Of a DNA stretch of 64,000 bases, positions 28,216 to 35,648 are shown in pieces (positions within the stretch are counted from its first letter, which is position 1; each line of letters starts with the position of its first letter). The DNA is from Cognatundibacterium squillarum (GTDB lineage: Bacteria > Pseudomonadota > Gammaproteobacteria > Burkholderiales > Burkholderiaceae_D): assembly GCF_014652435.1 (NCBI RefSeq), contig NZ_BMYU01000006.1:124001-188000 (forward strand), read 5' to 3'. The position numbers were made by a program, and so were the translations under genes. The notes beneath the pieces were generated by a model, which saw only the letters and a program-made list of their open reading frames with translations, was not told the origin of the DNA and did no database searches.

Positions 28216-28671
28216 TCAGGCCTGTTGATCGTGCACGGACGGCAGGGTCAGGTCATCAATAATTTCAAAGCTGTGCGTCATGCTGGCAGTTTTTGCCAGC
28301 ATGATCGAAGCAGAGCAGTATTTTTCGTGTGACAGTTTAATTGCACGTTCTACCGTTGCTTCCTTTAGATTACGACCACGTACCGTGAAGTGAAAGTGAA
28401 TGTTGGTAAACACTTTTGGCTCTGTTTCGGCACGTTCCGCTGTCAGCTTCACATCGCAGCCGCGCACATCCTGTTTGCCGCGCTGCAATATCAGCACTAC
28501 GTCATAGGCGGTACAACCGCCGGTTCCCAGTAATACCATTTCCATCGGGCGCGGGCCCAGATTTTTGCCGCCGCCTTCCGGAGCGCCATCCATAATAACT
28601 GCATGGCCTGAGCCGGTTTCTGCAATAAAAGACATGCCACCGTTACCGGTCCAGCGTACTGTAGTTTCCAT
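28216..28671 (-). CDS. OsmC/YhfA-family protein
   Basis: A 151-residue protein of the OsmC/Ohr superfamily, YhfA branch. The two conserved redox cysteines are Cys53 (GTGGCTAYDV) and Cys119 (HEKYCSAS). The classic Ohr/OsmC members reduce organic hydroperoxides; YhfA-type proteins have no proven substrate. The ATG at 28671 follows GAGGTC, a good ribosome site; an upstream in-frame start at 28710 adds 13 residues without family match. The minus-strand promoter should lie in the gap shared with the candidate small RNA. Confidence 0.86.
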   Translation of the reverse strand: METTVRWTGNGGMSFIAETGSGHAVIMDGAPEGGGKNLGPRPMEMVLLGTGGCTAYDVVLILQRGKQDVRGCDVKLTAERAETEPKVFTNIHFHFTVRGRNLKEATVERAIKLSHEKYCSASIMLAKTASMTHSFEIIDDLTLPSVHDQQA

Positions 28672-28764
28672 GTTGACCTCATAAATAAAATTTCGTCTGC
28701 GGGCAATCATATCCTAATCCGCAGGATTTAGAGGAAGTCCTCCTTTCCTGAGGCGCATTTTATC

Positions 28765-28793
28765 TTGCGCTGCACAATAGGATTGTCTATTAT
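28765..28793 (+). promoter_or_regulatory. Sigma-70-type promoter of candidate small RNA
   Basis: TTGCGC (28765-28770), a 17-base spacer, and TATTAT (28788-28793). The spacer contains the inverted repeat ACAAT-AGG-ATTGT (28774-28786), and AATAG-N6-CTATT overlaps the -10, so a regulator could bind here. Confidence 0.6.
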
Positions 28794-28799
28794 TGACTC

Positions 28800-28896
28800 G
28801 TGAGTTAGTTACTGATGTGACTGACTTTGCAGTTGTCTCCTCCACCTACTCCTTTGGTGGATTCAAGCCTGAAGCACAGACTTCAGGCTTTTTTTT
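28800..28896 (+). ncRNA. Candidate small RNA with anti-Shine-Dalgarno motifs
   Basis: An orphan transcription unit of about 95 bases between the minus-strand OsmC gene and the rplM promoter. Its parts are a good promoter, a 5' hairpin (GTTAGT/ACTGAC, 28804-28825), the single-stranded stretch CTCCTCC, a second hairpin (TCCACC/GGTGGA, 28841-28861) whose loop is TACTCCTTT, and a perfect ten-pair terminator with eight T. No frame in it looks coding. CTCCTCC and CTCCTTT can pair with AGGAG ribosome sites, so base-pairing control of translation is a reasonable guess. No known family is assigned. Confidence 0.6.
28865..28896 (+). terminator. Intrinsic terminator of candidate small RNA
   Basis: AAGCCTGAAG/CTTCAGGCTT, a perfect ten-pair stem with a CACAGA loop and eight T. 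No plus-strand gene ends before it: the nearest plus-strand stop is at 28213, with a minus-strand gene between. Confidence 0.93.
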
Positions 28897-28946
28897 GCCC
28901 GCGACATTTGCCCGTCAAAATATTCTGCCTAAAAATTAAACAGTTC

Positions 28947-29077
28947 TTGCACTAAGTCTTTGAAAACCCTATAATTTCCGATTCCCGATCCGCCCGAACG
29001 GGAAATATAAGGGAGAGTCTGCAGGAAGTGATGCAGAACCACCACAAAAGGGCTTATTTATTTGATTAGGATTCAAC
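28947..29077 (+). promoter_or_regulatory. rplM-rpsI promoter and leader
   Basis: TTGCAC (28947-28952), a 17-base spacer and TATAAT (28970-28975) form a near-consensus promoter starting around 28982. The leader of about 95 bases has two hairpins: TTCCCG/CGGGAA (28982-29004) and TCTGCA/TGCAGA (29018-29037). In E. coli, L13 represses its own operon through the mRNA leader; these hairpins are candidates for such a site, which is inference. Confidence 0.75.
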
Positions 29078-29506
29078 ATGAAAACCTTTTCCGCTAAGGG
29101 CCATGAGGTTCAGCGTGACTGGTTCGTGATTGACGCGACAGACAAAGTACTCGGACGTGTTGCCAGCGAAGTAGCACTCCGTCTGCGTGGTAAGCACAAG
29201 CCAGAATTTACTCCACACGTCGACACCGGTGATTTCATCGTTGTTGTTAACGCAGCTAAACTGCGCGTGACTGGCACTAAAGCACAGAACAAAACATACT
29301 ACCGTCACACTGGTTACCCAGGCGGTATCTATGAAACCAGCTTCCAAAAAATGCAACAACGCTTCCCAGGCCGCGCCCTGGAAAAAGCTGTTAAAGGCAT
29401 GTTGCCAAAAGGCCCACTCGGCTACGCAATGATCAAGAAGCTGAAAGTGTATGCTGATGCAACTCATCCGCATGCTGCACAGCAACCTAAAGTTCTCGAA
29501 ATCTAA
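29078..29506 (+). CDS. rplM: 50S ribosomal protein L13
   Basis: A 142-residue ribosomal protein of exactly the standard length. It begins [20 protein letters not shown] and has the family signature region [33 protein letters not shown] (given by position, about residues 77-110) ending in QQPKVLEI. Codon use is highly biased, as expected. It is followed nine bases later by rpsI, forming the universal rplM-rpsI operon. Confidence 0.99.
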   Translation: MKTFSAKGHEVQRDWFVIDATDKVLGRVASEVALRLRGKHKPEFTPHVDTGDFIVVVNAAKLRVTGTKAQNKTYYRHTGYPGGIYETSFQKMQQRFPGRALEKAVKGMLPKGPLGYAMIKKLKVYADATHPHAAQQPKVLEI

Positions 29507-29515
29507 GGATAAGCC

Positions 29516-29908
29516 ATGATCGGTAACTACAACTACGGTACTGGCCGTCGTAAGAGCGCAGTAGCGCGTGTATTCCTGAAAGCTGGCAGTGGCAAGATCG
29601 TTGTTAACGGCAAACCAGCCAACGAATACTTCTCCCGCGTAACAGGTCTGATGGTTATTCGTCAACCTCTGGAACTGACCGGCAATATCGAAAAATTCGA
29701 TATCATGGTTAACGTTCACGGTGGTGGTGAATCCGGCCAGGCTGGTGCCGTTCGTCACGGTATCACACGTGCCCTGATCGACTACGATGCAGCGCTGAAA
29801 CCAGAACTGTCCAAAGCAGGTTTCGTTACCCGCGATGCACGTGAAGTTGAGCGTAAAAAAGTTGGTCTGCGCAAAGCACGTCGCGCAAAACAATTCTCCA
29901 AGCGTTAA
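29516..29908 (+). CDS. rpsI: 30S ribosomal protein S9
   Basis: A 130-residue protein starting [20 protein letters not shown] and ending [14 protein letters not shown], the basic tail that reaches the ribosomal P site. The [19 protein letters not shown] signature lies at about residues 66-84. Length equals E. coli S9. It is co-transcribed with rplM. Confidence 0.99.
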   Translation: MIGNYNYGTGRRKSAVARVFLKAGSGKIVVNGKPANEYFSRVTGLMVIRQPLELTGNIEKFDIMVNVHGGGESGQAGAVRHGITRALIDYDAALKPELSKAGFVTRDAREVERKKVGLRKARRAKQFSKR

Positions 29909-29930
29909 TTTATTTCCGCTTGTGGTACAA

Positions 29931-29959
29931 AAAAGCCGCCTTTTCAGGCGGCTTTTTTT
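29931..29959 (+). terminator. Intrinsic terminator of rplM-rpsI
   Basis: The stem AAAAGCCGCC/GGCGGCTTTT with a TTTTCA loop and a T run. Confidence 0.94.
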
Positions 29960-30039
29960 ATCGGCTTTTTTCTGGCGCTGGATTGTCTGTCACAGACTGC
30001 TGTTAGAATAAAGCACATTGTTTCTTGCAAGGAAAACCC

Positions 30040-31077
30040 ATGATTAAAGTTGGTATTGTTGGCGGAACCGGTTATACCGGCGTCGAATTGCTGCGTATTC
30101 TGGCGCTGCATCCTGAAGTGCAACTGACAGCGATTACGTCGCGTAAAGAAGACGGCGTGAAAGTCGCTGACATGTATCCGTCGCTGCGCGGCAAAGTGGA
30201 TCTGGCGTTTTCCGCGCCGGACAAAGCGAATCTGACCGAATGTGATGTGGTGTTCTTTGCGACACCGCATGGTGTGGCGATGGCGCAGGCGCAGGAATTA
30301 CTCGCAGCCGGTGTGAAAGTAATCGATCTGGCAGCAGACTTCCGCCTCAAAGATGTTGCGCAGTTTGAAAAATGGTACGGCATTCCGCATACCTGCCACG
30401 ATGTGCTGGCAGAAGCGGTGTACGGTTTGCCGGAACTGAACCGCGCTGCGATTCGCAATGCGCGTGTGATCGGTAATCCGGGTTGCTATCCAACCACTAT
30501 GCAGATTGGCTATGCGCCGTTGTTGCGCGCGGGGCTGATCGAAGCCGACAGCCTGATCGCCGACTGCAAGTCCGGCGTGTCCGGTGCCGGCCGTAAAGCG
30601 GAAATCGGTATCCTGTTCTCCGAAGCCAGTGACACCATGAAGGCCTATGGCGTGTCTGCGCACCGTCATACACCGGAAACCGTGGAACAACTGCAGAAAC
30701 TGACATCTGAACCGGTCAGCCTGCAATTCACACCGCATCTGATTCCGATGATACGCGGCATGCACTCCACGCTGTATGCGCGTCTGAAAACCGATATCAG
30801 CAATGAAGCGCTGCAACAACTGTTTGAAGATGCGTACAAAGATGAGGAATTCATCGACGTAATGCCATTCGGCAGCCATCCGGAAACCCGTTCTGTCCGC
30901 GCATCCAATATGCTGCGTCTGGCGCTGCACCGTCCGGGCAATGGTAAAAATGTGATTGTGCTGGTGGTGCAGGACAATCTGGTGAAAGGCGCGTCAGGTC
31001 AGGCTGTGCAATGTATGAACCTGATGTTTGGTTTGCCTGAGCAAACCGGCCTGCAGCACGTACCGGTACTGCCGTAA
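30040..31077 (+). CDS. argC: N-acetyl-gamma-glutamyl-phosphate reductase
   Basis: A 345-residue NADPH-dependent enzyme of arginine synthesis, type 1. The dinucleotide loop is [17 protein letters not shown] at the N-terminus and the catalytic Cys149 lies in GNPGCYPT. Also seen are [10 protein letters not shown] and the C-terminal [28 protein letters not shown] region. ATG 30040 follows AAGGAAAA; a TTG upstream at 30025 is less likely. The next gene starts one base after its stop. Confidence 0.96.
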   Translation: MIKVGIVGGTGYTGVELLRILALHPEVQLTAITSRKEDGVKVADMYPSLRGKVDLAFSAPDKANLTECDVVFFATPHGVAMAQAQELLAAGVKVIDLAADFRLKDVAQFEKWYGIPHTCHDVLAEAVYGLPELNRAAIRNARVIGNPGCYPTTMQIGYAPLLRAGLIEADSLIADCKSGVSGAGRKAEIGILFSEASDTMKAYGVSAHRHTPETVEQLQKLTSEPVSLQFTPHLIPMIRGMHSTLYARLKTDISNEALQQLFEDAYKDEEFIDVMPFGSHPETRSVRASNMLRLALHRPGNGKNVIVLVVQDNLVKGASGQAVQCMNLMFGLPEQTGLQHVPVLP

Positions 31078-31078
31078 C

Positions 31079-31801
31079 ATGCGCCGCAGCCGCTTCCTGC
31101 AACGGCGCTATCTGGCGCCGAAAATGACGATCACCCACGAGCGTCACTGGGCGGTCAAATGGGCGGTGGTTGCTGCTGCAGTTGCAGCGGCAGCGGCACT
31201 GGCTGGCTGGACTTACCATCTGGGGCAGCGTTATGCTGCCGGTGGTGCTGCGCTGGAAGAAGTCGGTGAGTTACGCGAGCAGCGTGATCAGTTACTGGCG
31301 GAACGCGATAAACTGCAGCGTGCTGCCAGCACGGTAGACAGCAAATCCACCATCGAAAAATCGGTGCAGAAAGAGCTGACCGAGCAAGTCCGCAGTCTGA
31401 CCGCGGAAAACCAGAAGCTGAAAGACGATTTATCGTTCTTTGAAGGACTGGCACAAGCCGGAACCCGCGCTGACGGTATTTCGCTGCCGAATGTGAAGCT
31501 GGAAACGCCGGTGCCGGGACAATTGCGTTACCGAGCGCTGGTCGTGCAGGGCGCGAAAGCGAACAGTGATTTCTCGGGGGAAATCCAGTTTTCGCTGAAT
31601 TTGGTGCAGGGCGGAAAACCTGTTACGATCACCCTCCCCGATACGAAAAACCCGGAAACGCCACCGCTGAAACTGACCTTCCGTCATTACCAGCGGGTTG
31701 AGGGCAGCATCCCGCTACCCGAAGGCAGCGTGCTGAAATCAGTGCAGATCCGGATTCTGGAACGTGGCCAGCAGCGTGCGCAGCACACCGTCAGTTTCTG
31801 A
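31079..31801 (+). CDS. Single-pass membrane protein with coiled coil (DUF6776-like)
   Basis: A 240-residue protein of unknown function. A basic N-terminus (MRRSRFLQRRYLAPK) is followed by one hydrophobic helix (about residues 25-45), a Glu/Gln/Arg/Leu coiled coil (about 55-125) and a beta-rich C-terminal domain (LRYRALVVQGAKANSDFSGE, SIPLPEGSVLKSVQIRILERG). This plan, and its place between argC and a bactofilin gene, fit the DUF6776 family of betaproteobacteria. A link to envelope or cell-shape structures is suggested only by the bactofilin neighbour. Confidence 0.7.
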   Translation: MRRSRFLQRRYLAPKMTITHERHWAVKWAVVAAAVAAAAALAGWTYHLGQRYAAGGAALEEVGELREQRDQLLAERDKLQRAASTVDSKSTIEKSVQKELTEQVRSLTAENQKLKDDLSFFEGLAQAGTRADGISLPNVKLETPVPGQLRYRALVVQGAKANSDFSGEIQFSLNLVQGGKPVTITLPDTKNPETPPLKLTFRHYQRVEGSIPLPEGSVLKSVQIRILERGQQRAQHTVSF

Positions 31802-31850
31802 GCGGTGTTGCTGCCGGTGCCCGGCCCATTAACCGTGACATGGAGAAGCA

Positions 31851-32243
31851 ATGTTCAGTCGCAAAGCTAAACGTAATACGATAGACAGTCTGATCGGCAC
31901 CGGTATCCGCATAGAAGGCGATCTGCATTTTCAGGGTGGCCTGCGCATTGATGGCCGCGTCTGCGGCAATGTGATTGCCGATCCTTCCCAGCCCAGCATG
32001 CTGATTATTTCCGAGCAGGCGGTGGTCGAAGGCGAGGTTCGTGCCGCACATCTGATTGTGAATGGCGTGATTCAGGGGCCGGTGATTTCCACCGAGTTAC
32101 TGGAACTGCAGCCAAAAGCACGAATCGCCGGTGATGTGCATTACAAAGCGCTGGAAATGCTCAGCGGTGCACTGGTGTCCGGTACCTTAACCCATGATCA
32201 GGAAGAAGAGCCGGTGCTGAAACTGGCGGCCTCGAATGCATAG
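31851..32243 (+). CDS. Bactofilin (polymer-forming cytoskeletal protein)
   Basis: A 130-residue bactofilin (DUF583). The core is a right-handed beta helix made of short repeating strands: IRIEGDLHFQGGLRIDGRVCGNV, then VVEGEVRAAHLIVNGVIQGPV and ARIAGDVHYKALEMLSGALVSG (read by position, about residues 20-115). Short basic and acidic tails flank it, as in the family. Bactofilins polymerise without nucleotides and position envelope enzymes. It lies 49 bases after the coiled-coil membrane protein. Confidence 0.93.
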   Translation: MFSRKAKRNTIDSLIGTGIRIEGDLHFQGGLRIDGRVCGNVIADPSQPSMLIISEQAVVEGEVRAAHLIVNGVIQGPVISTELLELQPKARIAGDVHYKALEMLSGALVSGTLTHDQEEEPVLKLAASNA

Positions 32244-32294
32244 TCCGGTGAGCAGGTCTATAATGGCGTTATTCACCGAAAACAGGAGTTTGAA

Positions 32295-32645
32295 ATGAGC
32301 GAAGTAGCAGAAATGCCGGCACCGATTAACTTCACTGAAAGTGCGGCAGCCAAAGTAGCGCAACTGATTGAAGAAGAAGGCAATCCTGATCTGAAACTGC
32401 GCGTTTTCGTACAGGGTGGCGGTTGCTCCGGCTTCCAGTATGGTTTCACATTCGATGAAATCACCAATGAAGACGACACCACCATGACCAAAAACGGCGT
32501 GCAATTGCTGATCGATTCCATGAGCTACCAGTATCTGGTCGGCGCAGAAATCGATTACAAAGATGATCTGGAAGGCGCACAGTTCGTGATCAAGAACCCG
32601 AATGCAACCACCACCTGCGGTTGCGGTTCTTCGTTCTCTGTGTAA
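32295..32645 (+). CDS. erpA: Iron-sulfur cluster insertion protein ErpA
   Basis: A 116-residue A-type Fe-S carrier. The three cluster-binding cysteines are Cys44 (GGGCSGF) and Cys108/Cys110 (TTCGCGSSF). The N-terminal [15 protein letters not shown] and length agree with ErpA, which is essential for the [4Fe-4S] enzymes of isoprenoid synthesis in E. coli. IscA paralogues are close, but the C-terminal form favours ErpA. It precedes a strong terminator. Confidence 0.93.
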   Translation: MSEVAEMPAPINFTESAAAKVAQLIEEEGNPDLKLRVFVQGGGCSGFQYGFTFDEITNEDDTTMTKNGVQLLIDSMSYQYLVGAEIDYKDDLEGAQFVIKNPNATTTCGCGSSFSV

Positions 32646-32666
32646 TTCAGGCAGCATCCGCTACAC

Positions 32667-32695
32667 AAAACAGCCCGGTTCGCCGGGCTGTTTTG
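32667..32695 (+). terminator. Intrinsic terminator of erpA
   Basis: A perfect twelve-pair stem AAAACAGCCCGG/CCGGGCTGTTTT with a TTCG tetraloop. Confidence 0.93.
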
Positions 32696-32768
32696 CTTTC
32701 CGGCGGTGAGAACGTCCGGTCATCGTCATCAGCGTGCCGGCATCTGTCATTATGCAGCTATCCGCGTT

Positions 32769-32837
32769 TGCCATTTCCGGAGAGCCGGACTTTCTGCCGA
32801 CGACCGCCGGATCGCTGTGCAGAACACCGCATTTTGG
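32769..32837 (+). repeat. Dispersed intergenic repeat, copy B
   Basis: The most complete copy: TGCCATTTCCGGAGA, then CCGGACTTTCTGCCGACGA, CCGCCGGATCGCTGTGC and AGAACACCGCATTTTGG. It shares the first two blocks and the ACACCGCATTT end with copy A (14.1 kb, opposite strand), and the CGCCGGATCGCT block with copy C (36.97 kb). It lies in the 424-base gap between the erpA terminator and glcD, which otherwise shows no gene. Confidence 0.8.
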
Positions 32838-33069
32838 CCTGTACAAGGCATTTTCAGGGCTTTGACAACGCGCAACCTGCGTTGCTACGCATGCAGAGGC
32901 TGTCACTGTTGTTGTTTATTGCGCTTGAAAACTATTCAATCCGATCCGGATAAACAATTCATCTCAGGCTGTTGATTCCCCGATACACTGCTTTCATTCC
33001 AGACAGCACAGACAGCGCCCGGCGGGGATGCGTGATGCTGTTGATTTTCTGCGATGGTGTGAGGAGACG

Positions 33070-34557
33070 ATGGCAGAGCACAATATGAATCCGGTCGCGA
33101 CAGCCGACCGGAAAACTCTGGTCCGGGCGCTGGCGCAAGTCTTGCCAGCCCATGCGCTGTTGCACAGCGAAGAAGAAATCCGGCCTTATGAATGCGATGG
33201 ACTGACTGCGTACCGGCAATTGCCGTTGCTGGTCTGTCTGCCGGAAAACGAAGCGCAGATTCTGGCGATATTGCAGATTTGCCGTCGCTTTAATGTGCCG
33301 GTAGTGCCGCGCGGTGCCGGTACCGGTTTGTCCGGCGGCGCCATGCCGATGGCGCAGGGCATTGTGTTATCTACCGCCAAACTGAACCGGATTCTGACGA
33401 TTGATGCGCATGCCAGAACGGCAAAAGTGCAGCCGGGTGTGCGCAATCTGGCGATTTCCGATGCGGTGGCACCACACGGTTTGTATTACGCACCTGATCC
33501 TTCATCCCAGATTGCCTGCACTATCGGCGGCAATGTCGCGGAAAACTCCGGCGGCGTGCACTGCCTGAAATACGGTCTGACGCTGCACAACGTACTGCGT
33601 GTGCGTTTGCTGACGATGGAAGGCGAGGTGCTGGAAGTCGGCAGCGAAGCGCTGGACAGCCCCGGTTTTGATTTGCTGCCACTGGTGATCGGTTCGGAAG
33701 GCATGCTCGGCATCGTCACCGAAGTCACGGTGAAACTGGTACCGAAGCCGCAACTGGCGCGTGTGATCATGGCCTCGTTTGATGATGTGGTGCAGGGCGC
33801 ACAGGCGGTGGCGGATGTAATCGCCGCCGGCATTATTCCGGCTGGTCTGGAAATGATGGACCAGACCTCTTCGCAAATGGTGGAACCCTTCGTGCAGGCC
33901 GGTTATGACACCGCAGCCGCAGCGATTCTGCTGTGCGAATCCGATGGCACACCGGCGGAAGTGGAAGAAGAAATCGCGCGCATGAGCGAAGTGCTGCGCA
34001 ATGCCGGTGCGCGCCGGATTGCGGTATCTGCGACCGAAGATGAACGTCTGCGTTTCTGGTCTGGCCGTAAAAATGCATTTCCGGCCGCCGGACGGATTTC
34101 GCCCGATTATTACTGCATGGATGGCACCATCCCGCGCAAACGTCTCGGCGAAGTGCTGCTTGGTATCGCTGCGATGGAAAAAACCTACGGCCTGCGTTGC
34201 GCCAATGTCTTCCACGCCGGTGACGGCAATCTGCATCCGCTGATTATGTTTGATGCAAACCAGCCGGGTGAGTTTGAACGTGCTGAGCAATTCGGCGCAG
34301 CGATTCTGGAATTGTGTGTCGAAGTCGGCGGCACGATTACCGGTGAACACGGTGTCGGTATCGAAAAAATTCAATCCATGTGCGTGCAGTTCACGCGCAG
34401 CGAACTGGATACTTTTTTTGCCGTGAAACGCGCATTCGATCCGGCGATGCTGCTGAATCCGGATAAAGCGATTCCGACCCTGCACCGTTGCGCCGAATAC
34501 GGCCGCCTGCATGTCCGTCAGGGACAGTTACGTTTCCCTGAACTGCCCCGTTTCTGA
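33070..34557 (+). CDS. glcD: Glycolate oxidase, FAD-binding subunit GlcD
   Basis: A 495-residue FAD-linked oxidase. The FAD-binding domain shows VVPRGAGTGLSGGAMP, CTIGGNVAENSGG and LLPLVIGSEGMLGIVTEVT; the C-terminal cap has NVFHAGDGNLHPLI and TGEHGVGIEK, the catalytic His regions. GlcD with GlcE and GlcF oxidises glycolate to glyoxylate and passes electrons to the respiratory chain. GAGGAG at 33059-33064 fixes the ATG at 33070; an in-frame ATG at 33028 lacks such a site. glcE follows 14 bases after its stop. Confidence 0.95.
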   Translation: MAEHNMNPVATADRKTLVRALAQVLPAHALLHSEEEIRPYECDGLTAYRQLPLLVCLPENEAQILAILQICRRFNVPVVPRGAGTGLSGGAMPMAQGIVLSTAKLNRILTIDAHARTAKVQPGVRNLAISDAVAPHGLYYAPDPSSQIACTIGGNVAENSGGVHCLKYGLTLHNVLRVRLLTMEGEVLEVGSEALDSPGFDLLPLVIGSEGMLGIVTEVTVKLVPKPQLARVIMASFDDVVQGAQAVADVIAAGIIPAGLEMMDQTSSQMVEPFVQAGYDTAAAAILLCESDGTPAEVEEEIARMSEVLRNAGARRIAVSATEDERLRFWSGRKNAFPAAGRISPDYYCMDGTIPRKRLGEVLLGIAAMEKTYGLRCANVFHAGDGNLHPLIMFDANQPGEFERAEQFGAAILELCVEVGGTITGEHGVGIEKIQSMCVQFTRSELDTFFAVKRAFDPAMLLNPDKAIPTLHRCAEYGRLHVRQGQLRFPELPRF

Positions 34558-34571
34558 GGATGATTCCGCAC

Positions 34572-35645
34572 ATGACGCAAACCACTCCACAATTTTCTGC
34601 GCTGGCAGAACAGATACGCGATGCGGCAGCAAGCCGTCAGCCACTGGCGATACGCGGCGGAAATTCAAAAGCCTGGTATGGCCGCGCCGTCGAAGGCGAA
34701 ACACTGGACATGCGCCCGTGGCAAGGCGTGCTGGCCTATGATCCGACCGAACTGGTGATTACTGCTTGCGCCGGCACGCCCTTGCGCGACATCGAAGCGC
34801 TGCTGGCAGAGCATGGTCAGATGCTGGCGTTTGAACCGCCGCATTTTTCTGAACACAGCACCGTCGGCGGTACGATTGCTGCGGGGCTGGCGGGGCCGCG
34901 CCGTCCGTATGCCGGATCGGTGCGCGATTTCGTACTCGGTGCAGGCATCATCGACGGGCAGGGACAACTACTGGAATTCGGCGGGCAAGTGATGAAAAAC
35001 GTCGCTGGCTACGATGTATCACGCGTGCTGGCCGGTTCGCTCGGTTGTCTGGGTGTGATTACCCATGCATCGCTGAAAGTGTTGCCGCGTCCGTTTGCCG
35101 AAGAAAGCCGTGTGCTGATGCTGAGCGAAGCCGATGCGCTGCGCACCGTCAGTCAGTGGTGCGGACGCGCCTTGCCGGTCAGCGCTGCCAGCTGGCATAT
35201 GGGACGCCTGATCGTGCGTTTTTCCGGTGCAGAAGCCGCGGTGCGCGAAGCGGTGCGCCACAGCGGTGGCGAAGAATTGCGTGACGCAGGCAACTGGTGG
35301 CGTTCGCTGCGCGATCAGAGCCACGCCTATTTTCAGGAAGACAGCAGCCATATTCTGTGGCGCTTATCACTGCCAGCCACCGCACCGGCGCTGGCGCTGA
35401 ATGGCAAAACCCTGTGGGAGTGGGGCGGGGCGCAACGCTGGCTGCGCTCGGAAGAATCTGCCGACAAAATACGCGAAGTCTGCGCAGCTGCCGGTGGTCA
35501 TGCCACCGCATTCCGTGGTGCTGCTGCCGGTGATGACGTGTTCAGCCCTTTGTCACCCGCACTGATGCAGGTACACCAGCGTCTGAAACAGGCGCTGGAT
35601 CCGCAGCGTATTCTGAATCCCGGTCGTCTGTATAAGGAGCTCTGA
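34572..35645 (+). CDS. glcE: Glycolate oxidase subunit GlcE
   Basis: A 357-residue paralogue of GlcD lacking the C-terminal cap. The FAD-binding stretches are LAIRGGNSKAWYG, TVGGTIAAGLAGPRRPYAG and VMKNVAGYDVSRVLAGSLGCLG. GAGGA at 34556-34560 is spaced well for ATG 34572 but overlaps the earlier ATG at 34560, so the later start is chosen. It sits between glcD and glcF and forms the same enzyme complex. Confidence 0.93.
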   Translation: MTQTTPQFSALAEQIRDAAASRQPLAIRGGNSKAWYGRAVEGETLDMRPWQGVLAYDPTELVITACAGTPLRDIEALLAEHGQMLAFEPPHFSEHSTVGGTIAAGLAGPRRPYAGSVRDFVLGAGIIDGQGQLLEFGGQVMKNVAGYDVSRVLAGSLGCLGVITHASLKVLPRPFAEESRVLMLSEADALRTVSQWCGRALPVSAASWHMGRLIVRFSGAEAAVREAVRHSGGEELRDAGNWWRSLRDQSHAYFQEDSSHILWRLSLPATAPALALNGKTLWEWGGAQRWLRSEESADKIREVCAAAGGHATAFRGAAAGDDVFSPLSPALMQVHQRLKQALDPQRILNPGRLYKEL

Positions 35646-35648
35646 GTC

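Noticed and set aside
32621..32975. Short plus-strand frames overlapping repeat copy B
   Set aside because: Similar peptides appear at the other repeat copies on both strands only because the DNA repeats; frames are not conserved as proteins.
33502..34512. A 336-codon minus-strand frame opposite glcD
   Set aside because: Antisense shadow of glcD with no domain and no ribosome site.
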